A stretch of 54,314 nt of DNA from Acidimicrobiales bacterium (GTDB lineage Bacteria; Actinomycetota; Actinomycetes; Mycobacteriales; QHCE01). Positions 1 to 7,878 of this stretch are shown one piece after another. The translations under genes were made by a program, and so were the position numbers. Numbering within the stretch: position 1 is the first letter of the stretch; each line of letters begins with the position of its first letter. Under the pieces are notes generated by a model, which searched no databases, had not been told where the DNA came from, and saw only the letters and a list, made by a program, of their open reading frames with translations. The DNA lies in NCBI GenBank assembly GCA_003243955.1, contig QHCE01000014.1:1-54314 (forward strand). Reading direction: 5' to 3'.

Positions 1-519
1 TCTGGTGTGTTCGATGGGGGGTCGGATACGCCGTCATCGGGTTCGCCAGGTGGGTCGGGTCGGCCGCGGGAGCAGCCGCCGGTGCTACCAGACAAAGTGC
101 GGGAGTTTTCTCGTGCGGGCATTGAGGCCACGATCCGGTTCGAAATCGACGCGTTCAATTACGCCCAGCGCACAGGCGACTTTGAACCGGTCCAGAAAGT
201 GTACAACACGTCCACGTGTAAGACCTGCAAACTTTTGGTAGAACGATTTTCTGAAATTCTCAGAAATGGTACCCATTTCGTGGACGGCGAATACACGATA
301 ACGAGCATTGAGGCGATCACCAGCATAGGTAGCAGCGGAGACCATCTCGGCGACGCCATTGTTGCGGAAGCTCAGCAGAAAGAAGTGAAACTTGTCGACA
401 AGGACGGAAAAGAGCTTAAGAAATATCCGCCTAAGTCTGTAGTGAAAATTCCATACTCGCTTAACTTCAGTGCAGGTTACTGGATCATTCAGAGAATATC
501 CCCGGGAGAAGTATCGTGA
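1..519 (+). CDS. DUF6318-like lipoprotein, 5' end outside window
   Basis: The reading frame is open from the left edge; a GTG at 7 exists but the Ser/Gly/Pro-rich beginning (residues 1-25) looks like the linker that follows a lipobox, so the signal peptide and lipidated Cys probably lie before the window. The body has the layout of the actinobacterial DUF6318 family: an aromatic-rich helix, a TGDF segment, then a CxxC pair (TCKTCK, about residues 55-60) followed by an alpha/beta region ending in a YWIIQRI strand. The role of the family is unknown; members are thought to be exported lipoproteins. It overlaps the next gene by four bases (GTGA), so the two are translated together. The family call is by pattern memory, not a search. 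Confidence 0.65.
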   Translation, partial: SGVFDGGSDTPSSGSPGGSGRPREQPPVLPDKVREFSRAGIEATIRFEIDAFNYAQRTGDFEPVQKVYNTSTCKTCKLLVERFSEILRNGTHFVDGEYTITSIEAITSIGSSGDHLGDAIVAEAQQKEVKLVDKDGKELKKYPPKSVVKIPYSLNFSAGYWIIQRISPGEVS

Positions 520-1376
520 ATCCTAGATTGGTTGCACTGGTGTTGTGCTGTCTTGTCTGGGTTGCTGCCCCGGCTGGGGCTGTCCGAGCCAACGATGCGG
601 CGCCGGTGAGTGTCACGGGATCAAGGGAGGATCGAGATTCAGTTGCGATTGTCGCTGAACAGCCTGGGTCTTCTGGGCGCTCGTCTGCTGGAAGCGCGTT
701 ATCTTCGGTTGAGCCGCTGAAGGAGCGGGTGACGGTGCGGCCGTCATGTTCGGTTACTGCCGCAGCCCCGGGCGCGACGCGGTTTGTGGATAACTGCGTG
801 CCGGATAAATGCGCCAATGGGCAGGACCAGTATCTGCGGATTGTTGAGGATATACAGAAAGGCGGCAGCTCGGTCAGTCTTTTCTGCGGTGAGTCTAAGG
901 CCGATCTTGGTGTGTTGGCGGTACAGGAGTTTTATCGGGCTCCGGTGAAGGTTTCTGCTCCGGCGGTGTCTCCCTCGGCGGCGACATTTGCTCACTTTCC
1001 CAACATTTTTTGGAGTGACGTTAAAACCTACGAGCAACCCACCGGCATTACTGTAGCCAAGGTGGCAATCAAGTTCATCCCCGTAAAATATGTATGGGAC
1101 TTCGGCGACACAGAAACCATGACCACCACCGAACCCGGGAAACCCTACGACCCCGCCCTGATCGACCGCCTAGAAGACATCGAAAAAAATTACGCCACCA
1201 CCCACCGCTACCGTAAAACCGGACTATTCGGTATCAAACTCACCGTCACCTTCAACGGCCAATACTCCGTCAACGGCGGCAACTGGCAACCCATAGCAGG
1301 ATCCCTCCAATCCACCAGCCCAGCCCACGACCTCACCGTCAAACAAGCCCGCGGACAATTCATCACCACCGAATAA
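516..1376 (+). CDS. secreted PKD-like domain protein
   Basis: The GTG start overlaps the upstream stop (GTGA) and has a GGGAGAA ribosome site a few bases before it. Residues 1-25 form a clear Sec signal peptide (NPRLVALVLCCLVWVAAPAGA) with cleavage likely near AGA-VRA. A low-complexity stretch follows to about residue 85, then a Cys-containing segment (CVPDKC, FCGES). Residues about 190-270 carry VWDFGD and a HRY/GxxxIKLTVTF pattern, typical of a PKD fold (immunoglobulin-like, extracellular). The pairing of a DUF6318 lipoprotein with a PKD-domain secreted protein is common in actinobacteria as far as I recall, suggesting a joint surface function that is unknown. No catalytic motif is visible. 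Confidence 0.6.
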   Translation: MNPRLVALVLCCLVWVAAPAGAVRANDAAPVSVTGSREDRDSVAIVAEQPGSSGRSSAGSALSSVEPLKERVTVRPSCSVTAAAPGATRFVDNCVPDKCANGQDQYLRIVEDIQKGGSSVSLFCGESKADLGVLAVQEFYRAPVKVSAPAVSPSAATFAHFPNIFWSDVKTYEQPTGITVAKVAIKFIPVKYVWDFGDTETMTTTEPGKPYDPALIDRLEDIEKNYATTHRYRKTGLFGIKLTVTFNGQYSVNGGNWQPIAGSLQSTSPAHDLTVKQARGQFITTE

Positions 1377-1440
1377 ACTCAACCCTGCATACGCCGAACG
1401 CGACACTACGGCCCCTTGTCGGCACGGAAAACGACCATGC

Positions 1441-1456
1441 TGCCACGTTGGTGGCA
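1441..1456. terminator. possible bidirectional hairpin between convergent genes
   Basis: A short perfect hairpin (TGCCAC, 4-base loop, GTGGCA) lies in the 98-base gap between the + strand PKD gene and the end of ftsZ on the - strand. There is no T-run on either side, so terminator activity is only a guess from position. Confidence 0.25.
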
Positions 1457-1474
1457 TAAGGACGCTAGTGCGGC

Positions 1475-2563
1475 TCAGCTGCCGCCTTTGAGGAAGTCGG
1501 GCACGTCCACGTCGTCGAGAGCAACTCGGCGGGGCCGGGTGGGCTCGTCGCGGTCGCTGTCGGAAGGCTCTCTCGAGACAGGCTCGCTGACGGGCCGGGC
1601 CGCCCTAAATGGCGGGTCGCCGCCGTCGAAGCCAGCCGCAATCACGGTCACCCGCACTTCATCGCCAAGCGAGTCATCAATCACGGTGCCGAAGATGATG
1701 TTGGCGTCCGAGTGTGCGGAATCGCTGACCAAGGACGCGGCTTCGTTGATTTCAAATAGACCCAGCTGCGAACCGCCGGCGATGGATAGCAACACCCCGT
1801 GCGCGCCCTCCATGCTGGCTTCCAGCAGCGGACTGGCTATTGCCGCTTCGGCGGCTTCCACAGCTCGGTTTTCACCACGGGCGCTCCCGATACCCATCAA
1901 CGCGGTGCCCGCGCCGCTCATGACGCTTTTGACATCAGCAAAGTCCAAGTTAATTAGGCCAGGTGTCGTGATCAGGTCAGTAATACCTTGCACGCCAGAG
2001 AGCAGCACCTGATCTGCCATTCGGAAAGCATCCATCATGGAGAGCTGGCGATCGCTTACGGCAAGCAGCCGATCGTTGGGAATGACGATGAGCGTGTCGC
2101 ATTCCGCGCGCAGCTCCTCTACACCAGTGTCGGCTTGAAGCTGGCGGCGGCGCCCTTCGAACGCGAAAGGACGAGTCACCGCGCCGATGGTGAGAGCACC
2201 CAAACTGCGAGCGATTTTGGCCACCACTGGCGCGCCACCGGTGCCGGTACCTCCGCCCTCGCCTGCGGTGACAAAGACCATGTCGGCGCCTTTGATCACC
2301 TCTTCGATCTCGTCACGGTGATCCTCAGCGGCCTGTTTGCCAACCTCAGGGCTCGCCCCCGCACCCAGGCCTCGGGTGAGCTCCCGCCCCACGTCGAGCT
2401 TGACGTCAGCATCACTCATCAGCAAGGCCTGCGCGTCGGTGTTGATAGCAATGAATTCGACGCCCTTGAGACCGACCTCGATCATGCGGTTGACCGCGTT
2501 GACGCCCCCGCCACCAATTCCGACGACTTTGATGACCGCCAGATAGTTGTGCGGAGGTGTCAT
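1475..2563 (-). CDS. ftsZ: cell division GTPase FtsZ
   Basis: Tubulin homologue that polymerises into the division ring at midcell. The 362-residue product has the N-terminal nucleotide motif [13 protein letters not shown] (about 15-27), the tubulin signature [10 protein letters not shown] (about 104-113), the T7-loop catalytic region (NLDFADV) and a C-terminal tail ending [12 protein letters not shown]. That tail is the conserved peptide that binds SepF/FtsW-type partners in actinobacteria. The ATG start is preceded by an AGGCGG ribosome site. It is the last gene of the dcw cluster; a 337-base gap with several palindromes separates it from ftsQ, so it probably has its own promoter or attenuated read-through. 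Unlike many actinobacteria, no yfiH/yggS/sepF/yggT/divIVA run follows: the next genes face the other way. Confidence 0.97.
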   Translation of the reverse strand: MTPPHNYLAVIKVVGIGGGGVNAVNRMIEVGLKGVEFIAINTDAQALLMSDADVKLDVGRELTRGLGAGASPEVGKQAAEDHRDEIEEVIKGADMVFVTAGEGGGTGTGGAPVVAKIARSLGALTIGAVTRPFAFEGRRRQLQADTGVEELRAECDTLIVIPNDRLLAVSDRQLSMMDAFRMADQVLLSGVQGITDLITTPGLINLDFADVKSVMSGAGTALMGIGSARGENRAVEAAEAAIASPLLEASMEGAHGVLLSIAGGSQLGLFEINEAASLVSDSAHSDANIIFGTVIDDSLGDEVRVTVIAAGFDGGDPPFRAARPVSEPVSREPSDSDRDEPTRPRRVALDDVDVPDFLKGGS

Positions 2564-2719
2564 AGTCGAATCCGCCTTTCCAGATTAAGGGCACCACGTC
2601 TGGTTGGGCACCAAATTGCTGGGCTGAGCTAACCTAAATCTATCGAGTCTAACTACCTAAGGCATAAACCTCACGTTGAGGCTTAGAGTTACTTCAGATG
2701 CGATATTCTGACGGTATGG

Positions 2720-2738
2720 GAATTGCTGCCAGCAATTC
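2720..2738. promoter_or_regulatory. 19-bp perfect palindrome in ftsZ leader
   Basis: GAATTGCTG / C / CAGCAATTC is a perfect inverted repeat within the ftsQ-ftsZ gap. A second hairpin, TATATC-TTTC-GATATA, lies at 2760-2775 and a small one (CCTCA-CGT-TGAGG) at 2669-2681. The region upstream of ftsZ is expected to carry its promoters; these palindromes may be operators or mRNA hairpins. No factor can be named. Confidence 0.4.
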
Positions 2739-2800
2739 AAGTATGAGAGCCGGCGTGTCTATATCTTTCGATATACCGAGCGTATTTATGTCTAGATATT

Positions 2801-2902
2801 AGAGCTTCGCCAATAGGGCATCTGCCAAGGCCGCAGGAGCCGCCGCCTACGAGAGGTAGGCAAGGCGATGAGAACACAGGCAGGGACCTATTGGCGTGCT
2901 CT
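2801..2902. repeat. palindromic dispersed element, copy 1
   Basis: The element has outer arms AGAGC..CGCCAATAGG (2801-2817) and CCTATTGGCG.GCTCT (2887-2902). Inside, CTGCC (2822-2826) faces GGCAG (2879-2883), and CGCCGCCTAC (2841-2850), GAGAG loop, GTAGGC AA GGCG (2856-2867) makes an inner hairpin. A near-identical inverted copy (about 5 differences over ~90 bases) lies at 34174-34277 inside the exporter gene. The outer arm reaches the ftsQ stop codon (2901-2903), so in mRNA it would form a long stem exactly at the ftsQ 3' end. Confidence 0.85.
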
Positions 2903-3770
2903 AACGAACTGACACTACGCCTGGTGTACTTACATCGATGATATGGCCTGGCCGATTGAGCAGGATGGTCGCCACCGTAGCCTTACGCAGGTTCTCTGCC
3001 AGATCATCGGCAGCGCCCCAGAAAAAGCTTCGCCCACCAGCCAGCTCCACACTAATCCGGTACGGATCGGGGGCGTCTAGGCGCACTAACTTGGCACGTA
3101 GCTCCGGAGTGAGGGTTAAAGCTGTTCGAGCCGCAGCGAGCAGCGTCTTATTTTTCTTTGGTAGTGGATTTTTAGTAAAATCAGGAACAACAATAGCGTC
3201 AGGATCGGCAACTTTAATCAGCGGAAGATCAGCCGGGCGGCTTTTTGACGTCGAATATGGGACACCTAACGCATCAATCACGACATACTCACTGCCGCGT
3301 TGCATGGCCACAGCGGGACGACGCTCTTTCACCTTTATCCGAATAGTTGCTGGCCAGGCTCGTACTACTGATGCCTGGGCTACCGAGGCAATAGAGCGCA
3401 CTCTCGCCCCAATCTCCCCAGTATTGATCCGGGCCAGCGGCGTGCCTTCAGTGACGTTGGCGGCAGCACGTACCTGAGCTGCGCTGAGCTGTTTAGTGCC
3501 GACAACCTCCACGGACCTAGCGCCCAGCAACGGGGTCTCAAACACCACTACGCTCCCGAGCGCCAGCACTACTAGCACCGCCAATGAAACCAACGTGCCA
3601 AGCCGCACCTGACGGCGGCGGGCACCCACCTTCAGCGGTATTCTGCGGCCGAAAAACCGTGAGATGGGCCCTCGACGCTCCCCCCTCACCAACCGCCACG
3701 CACGGCGGACGGCGGAGCCGGTAGCCCGGTTGGAATGCTGCGGCTTTTCAGCCGGCGATATGTCGTTCAC
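2901..3770 (-). CDS. ftsQ: cell division protein FtsQ (DivIB)
   Basis: Bitopic membrane protein of the divisome that links FtsL/FtsB and the FtsW-PbpB synthase. The 289-residue protein has a basic cytoplasmic N-terminus (about 1-58), one transmembrane helix (LGTLVSLAVLVVLALGSVVVF, about 58-78), then a POTRA domain (RSVEVVGTKQLSAAQVRAAA, start about 85) and the FtsQ beta domain ending HIIDVSTPGVVSVR. The GTG start overlaps the murC stop by four bases (GTGA), so translation is coupled. Length is normal for actinobacterial FtsQ. The stop codon touches the palindromic element in the ftsQ-ftsZ gap. Confidence 0.93.
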   Translation of the reverse strand: MNDISPAEKPQHSNRATGSAVRRAWRLVRGERRGPISRFFGRRIPLKVGARRRQVRLGTLVSLAVLVVLALGSVVVFETPLLGARSVEVVGTKQLSAAQVRAAANVTEGTPLARINTGEIGARVRSIASVAQASVVRAWPATIRIKVKERRPAVAMQRGSEYVVIDALGVPYSTSKSRPADLPLIKVADPDAIVVPDFTKNPLPKKNKTLLAAARTALTLTPELRAKLVRLDAPDPYRISVELAGGRSFFWGAADDLAENLRKATVATILLNRPGHIIDVSTPGVVSVR

Positions 3771-5293
3771 GCGAGGTCACTTTCTTCTGTGCCACCACAA
3801 TCTGTGCCACCACAATCTGTACCGCCAGAATCTGTACCGTCAGAATCTGTACCGCCACAATCTAACGCCGCCACAATTTCCTGGCCCATCATCACGATCG
3901 GTGGAGCCCCCATCGTCAGCACTAGATCTCCCGGTTGAGCGCGTTGCACCACCAGCTTGGCAACCGCTGACCACGACGGTTCGAATACCACAGCTGGCTG
4001 AGCGGAGTCAGGCGCGTTCAAGCGCACTGCTTCAATCTCACGGGTCAGCGCGGCCCCTCCCTCCCCCGGACCGCGCTCCTCAGTGGGGCAATACACCTCC
4101 ATCACAATGACCTCATCAGCTAAGCACAGCGCTTCGGCTATCTCCGTCAAGAACGCGTTTGTCCGATACAGCCGATACGGCTGGAACGCCACCACAAGTC
4201 GCCCGCTGCCGGTAACTTCTCGCACGGTGCGCAGCTGAGTTGCCATAGAGGAAGGGTGGTAAGCGTAATCGTCATACACTCGCACCCCACGCACTACACC
4301 CTTGAGCTCGAATCTCCGCCGCACACCGCGGTACTGCTGCAGCCCGTCGATCGCCGACTCCGCACTCAGACCTAGCCGAAGTGCTGCCAGTAAAGCCGCA
4401 CCGGAATTCAGTGCCATATGTCGGCCGGGTACCTCAAGTCGCACCGAACCTACTCGCGTGCCATCCACAACCGCTGTATAGCTAGCGGACGTGGTATCGC
4501 TGGTCAGTTCAGCCAAACGTAGGTCGGCGTCCTCACTGACTCCATAGGTAGCCACATTCACGCCAACACTTCTGGCGTATTCGGCCAATCGCACCGCGCC
4601 CGGGTCGTCGGCGCAGGCCACAAGCAGACCGCCTTGAGTGATTCGATCAACAAATTGCGCGAATCCTGCCTCGACTCCGGCTAAATCTCCATAGGTGTCC
4701 ATGTGGTCTTCTTCCACATTGGTCACGATGGCAATGTCAGGATGGTAAAGCAGGAAAGTCTTGTCGCTCTCATCTGCCTCCACCACGAAGTGCTTGCCGG
4801 TGCCATGATGGGCACTGGCACCTACTTCGGCCAGCTCTCCCCCGATCACAAACGATGGATCAGCACCGGTGCGCTGCAAAGTAGTGGTCAACATCGCCGT
4901 GGTGCTGGTCTTCCCATTCGTCCCAGCTACCGCTATCACCGTGCGGCCTAACATCGCTGTCACCAGCGCTTCCGCCCGATGTAGCGTGCGCAACCCACGG
5001 CGACGTGCCGCGGCAAGCTCAATGTTGGTGTCGGCAATGGCGGTGGAATACACCACCGTGTCGACTCCATCAAGCAGGCGCTCGTCATGCCCAATATGCA
5101 CGTCTGCACCGAGCGCGCGCAGCGCGGCGATGGGCGGCCATTCCCGAACATCACTTCCAGAGACCGGGATGCCCCGAGTCACCAGCAGGCGAGCTAAGCC
5201 ATTCATGCCTACGCCACCGATGCCTATGACGTGAACTCGGCCAAGATCCTCAGCAGACAGTCCGGTGAGATCGTTCGTAGTCTCAACGAGCAT
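3767..5293 (-). CDS. murC: UDP-N-acetylmuramate--L-alanine ligase MurC
   Basis: Cytoplasmic Mur ligase adding L-alanine to UDP-MurNAc with ATP. The start chosen is the ATG at 5293, which has an AGGAG site seven bases upstream and overlaps the end of murG by 11 bases; a longer frame reading into murG is unsupported. The protein has the Rossmann motif HVIGIGGVGMNGLA near residue 20, the P-loop VAGTNGKTSTT near residue 120, VTNVEEDHMD and a YDDYAYHP motif. The P-loop reads GTNGKT where MurC usually has GTHGKT, a small oddity. The last ~30 residues are a tandem (C/S)GGTD repeat encoded by five 15-bp DNA repeats and are not part of the conserved fold. Product about 508 residues. Confidence 0.95.
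   Translation of the reverse strand: MLVETTNDLTGLSAEDLGRVHVIGIGGVGMNGLARLLVTRGIPVSGSDVREWPPIAALRALGADVHIGHDERLLDGVDTVVYSTAIADTNIELAAARRRGLRTLHRAEALVTAMLGRTVIAVAGTNGKTSTTAMLTTTLQRTGADPSFVIGGELAEVGASAHHGTGKHFVVEADESDKTFLLYHPDIAIVTNVEEDHMDTYGDLAGVEAGFAQFVDRITQGGLLVACADDPGAVRLAEYARSVGVNVATYGVSEDADLRLAELTSDTTSASYTAVVDGTRVGSVRLEVPGRHMALNSGAALLAALRLGLSAESAIDGLQQYRGVRRRFELKGVVRGVRVYDDYAYHPSSMATQLRTVREVTGSGRLVVAFQPYRLYRTNAFLTEIAEALCLADEVIVMEVYCPTEERGPGEGGAALTREIEAVRLNAPDSAQPAVVFEPSWSAVAKLVVQRAQPGDLVLTMGAPPIVMMGQEIVAALDCGGTDSDGTDSGGTDCGGTDCGGTEESDLA
3788..3862. repeat. five 15-bp tandem repeats at murC 3' end
   Basis: Five consecutive 15-bp units (consensus TGTRCCRCCASAATC on the + strand) sit just inside the murC stop and encode a (S/C)GGTD pentapeptide array. 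Units 1 and 2 are identical, and units 3-5 differ by one to three bases. The unit length keeps the frame whatever the copy number. Confidence 0.95.
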
Positions 5294-6455
5294 GCGCGGC
5301 ACTCCTTCGTCGGCCAGCTTCGGCGGCAGTAAAGGCTTCGTACACCATGCTGCGGAGCGCCTCGTCCCCGTCGCGGCGACCATAGCTTGCCGCAGCTGCG
5401 CTCATCGCGGCTAGGCGGGTCGGATCATGCAGCAGCGGAACCACGTTGGCGTGCAGCCACTCTGCCGAAAGTGCTGAATCTTCCACCAGTAGGCCCCCTC
5501 CGGCCCGCACTACCGGAAGCGCGTTACGGCGCTGCTCTCCGTTCCCCCAGGGCAACGGGGCGTACACGGCGGGGAGTCCTACAGCGGCAAGCTCGGCGCA
5601 GCTGAGCGCACCAGCGCGGCAGAGCGCCAGGTCTGCCGCAGCGTAGGCGAGGTCCATTCGGTCTACGTAATCCAGCGTGACATAAGGCACACCATGTTCA
5701 GTGGGCCGCGTAGCCATGCTGTTGCGGGCGCCGATCACGTGCAGTATCTGAATACCAGCAGCGCCAAACAGCTCAGCCGCCGCGGCAACGGCGATGTTAA
5801 GGGAACGGGCGCCCTGGGAGCCACCGAAGACCAGCAGAGTTGGCCGAGCGGGATCGAGTCCAAAGTCCGAACGTGCACGAGCAGCCAACTTAGCGCGATC
5901 CAGCGTCGCAATCTCCGGACGCAAAGGGATACCAACAAGGCGTCCACCGCGCAGCTTGACGTGGTCAGCTCCAAGCGCCACATGCGAGGTCAACCGAGCG
6001 CCGAGCCGATTCGCGATACCCGCGGGGCTATTAACCTCATGTGCAACGATTGGTGTGCCGTGCCGCCAGGCCGCAAGGTATGCCGGTACAGCGACGTATC
6101 CGCCGAAGCCCACGACAACATCGGCGGCAACATCGGCGAGCACCTCACGCACCCCACGCATACTTGCTCTGATTCGGCCAGGCGTACGCAACAGATCTAG
6201 ATTAGGACGGCGCGGCAGTGGATAAGCCGACACCAGTCGTAGATCCCAACCGCGAGCCGGGATCAGCTCCGATTCCAAACCTTTGGGCGTACCAAGGCAG
6301 GTAATTCGGATCTTCCGATCGTGGCGGCGTAGGCATTGAGCCAGCGCTAGCGCTGGCTCAATATGTCCGCCAGTACCACCACCGGCAAGCACGACGGAGC
6401 GAAGCGAAGCGGTGGCCCCTAAACTATCGGCGCCCCCGCTACTGGACGTGCTCAT
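5283..6455 (-). CDS. murG: UDP-GlcNAc:lipid I glycosyltransferase MurG
   Basis: Peripheral membrane GT28 enzyme that converts lipid I to lipid II on the inner face of the membrane. It has the N-terminal glycine loop VLAGGGTGGHIEPALALA (about 22-39), the acceptor-side HEVNSPAGIANRLGA segment (about 138), the second glycine-rich motif VFGGSQGARSLN (about 210) and the donor-site region ALSCAELAAVGLPAVYAPLP (about 290-310). Length of 390 is slightly long because of ~17 unconserved N-terminal residues. The ATG at 6455 has an AGGGAGA site. It lies 9 bases after the ftsW stop and overlaps murC, consistent with one operon. Confidence 0.95.
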   Translation of the reverse strand: MSTSSSGGADSLGATASLRSVVLAGGGTGGHIEPALALAQCLRRHDRKIRITCLGTPKGLESELIPARGWDLRLVSAYPLPRRPNLDLLRTPGRIRASMRGVREVLADVAADVVVGFGGYVAVPAYLAAWRHGTPIVAHEVNSPAGIANRLGARLTSHVALGADHVKLRGGRLVGIPLRPEIATLDRAKLAARARSDFGLDPARPTLLVFGGSQGARSLNIAVAAAAELFGAAGIQILHVIGARNSMATRPTEHGVPYVTLDYVDRMDLAYAAADLALCRAGALSCAELAAVGLPAVYAPLPWGNGEQRRNALPVVRAGGGLLVEDSALSAEWLHANVVPLLHDPTRLAAMSAAAASYGRRDGDEALRSMVYEAFTAAEAGRRRSAAHAR

Positions 6456-6464
6456 GGTTTCTCC

Positions 6465-7784
6465 CTAGCTGCGGGTTGCGCGAGAAGTTTTGGCGGCTTT
6501 TGGCGGTTTTGGCGGCACAGCCCACATCTTGGTCCACATCTTGATCCAATAGGTACTACCTCTCGCGCGCAGCGCCGTAACGGCATCTGGCTCAGCCCGG
6601 GCAAACGTGGCCAACATGCCTACTGTGAACATTGTGATCACTAGCGAACTGCCGCCTGAAGAAATCAGTGGTAACGGAATGCCAGTAATGGGCAGAATGC
6701 CCACTACGGCTCCCATGTTAATGAATGACTGCCCAGCGAGCCACATCGCACATGTGGCCGCCACGAGACGGCAGTACTGATCGGTGATCCGACGCGCGAT
6801 TCGCATTGCCGAGTATGTAAGCACCGCGTATAGGGCAATCACCACGATGCAGCCCAACAATCCCAGCTCCTCGCCGATAATGGCAAAGATGAAGTCATTG
6901 TGCGCTTCTGGGACGTACTCCCATTTGCTGCGAGATTGCCCCAGCCCAACTCCCCACAGCCCGCCAGTAGACAAAGCGTAGAGGCCCTGCACTGCTTGAT
7001 GACCAGTGTTCTGCGCATCGGCGAACGGATTGAGAAAGCTGCTAATGCGCTCTAGCCGATGCTGACTGGAGCCGATAAGCATGACCACGCCTGCCATAGC
7101 CGCGGCACTCAAACCCAGCAACATCCTAAATTGCACCCCGGAGACCCACACCAAGCCACATAACACGATCAGTAAACACAGCATGGTGCCCAGATCCTTG
7201 TACCCGACCAACAGCAACATCACACCAGCCACCGGAAACAGCGGGATAGCTAGCTGGCGCCACTGCGCAAGTAGCGGACGTTTTCGGATCAGGACGTCGG
7301 CACCCCACAGCACCAGGGCCAGCTTGGCGACCTCGGATGGCTGTACCGTGATCGGTCCGACTTGCAGCCACAGGGCTTCCCGCCCAACAGCCACGCTCGG
7401 ACGCAGCCACAGCAGGGTCAGTAGCGCCAGCGATGCGAGTAGCAGCGGATAGGCAAGCCAGCGAAACCATGTAGGCCGCATCATCACAGCAACACAAAAC
7501 GCCACTAATCCGACGCCTGCCGAGGTTGCCTGCTGGATAAAAACGGTGAACGCGCTTCCGTTGTGCACAATTGAATCAATGCTCGACGCCGACAACACCA
7601 TGATCAGCCCGATAGCCAGCAACAGTGTCGCGCTGCCCAGCAGCAGATAGTACGACGCCAGCGGACGGCGGAGCAGACCCTGCGCGACCGCGACGATGCC
7701 AGTCTGGCCGGCAGCTGGGCTGGCGGTGTCCCCTCCGCCCGCCTCGGTTACCGCCATTGATTCATGATCAACGTTCACTCCCAC
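6465..7784 (-). CDS. ftsW: SEDS lipid II polymerase FtsW
   Basis: Polytopic SEDS glycosyltransferase that polymerises septal glycan with PbpB. About ten hydrophobic helices span residues 45-410; conserved motifs include VQPSEVAKLALVLW (about 150), GLWGVGLGQSRSKW and EAHNDFIFAIIGEELG (about 285-310), and PLPLISSGGSSL (about 375). Three possible starts exist (GTG 7784, GTG 7778, ATG 7757), none with a convincing ribosome site; the longest is given. The C-terminal ~30 residues carry small repeats (KMWTKMW, PPKPPKAAK) from short DNA duplications. Upstream lies mraY after 87 bases; murD, which normally sits between the two, is absent. Confidence 0.94.
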   Translation of the reverse strand: MGVNVDHESMAVTEAGGGDTASPAAGQTGIVAVAQGLLRRPLASYYLLLGSATLLLAIGLIMVLSASSIDSIVHNGSAFTVFIQQATSAGVGLVAFCVAVMMRPTWFRWLAYPLLLASLALLTLLWLRPSVAVGREALWLQVGPITVQPSEVAKLALVLWGADVLIRKRPLLAQWRQLAIPLFPVAGVMLLLVGYKDLGTMLCLLIVLCGLVWVSGVQFRMLLGLSAAAMAGVVMLIGSSQHRLERISSFLNPFADAQNTGHQAVQGLYALSTGGLWGVGLGQSRSKWEYVPEAHNDFIFAIIGEELGLLGCIVVIALYAVLTYSAMRIARRITDQYCRLVAATCAMWLAGQSFINMGAVVGILPITGIPLPLISSGGSSLVITMFTVGMLATFARAEPDAVTALRARGSTYWIKMWTKMWAVPPKPPKAAKTSRATRS

Positions 7785-7845
7785 ACAGTCAGGGATATCG
7801 CAAGGCGTGTCGCATGGACGGTAAGCTGCTACAACGTTCTAAAAC

Positions 7846-7878
7846 AGCCCTACCGTAGCCCTACAACGGCCCTACAGT
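7846..7878. repeat. three 11-bp repeats in the mraY-ftsW gap
   Basis: Three units of RGCCCTACMRY type (7846-7856, 7857-7867, 7868-7878) lie where murD is usually found; the last one overlaps the mraY stop codon. The rest of the 87-base gap shows no coding potential and no recognisable murD remnant. Confidence 0.7.

Noticed and set aside
2801-2902. A known riboswitch such as c-di-AMP or cobalamin type
   Set aside because: The conserved core motifs of those classes are not present, and a second copy sits inside a coding sequence.
3788-3862. CRISPR-like array
   Set aside because: The units are 15 bp, directly abutting without spacers, and are translated in frame.
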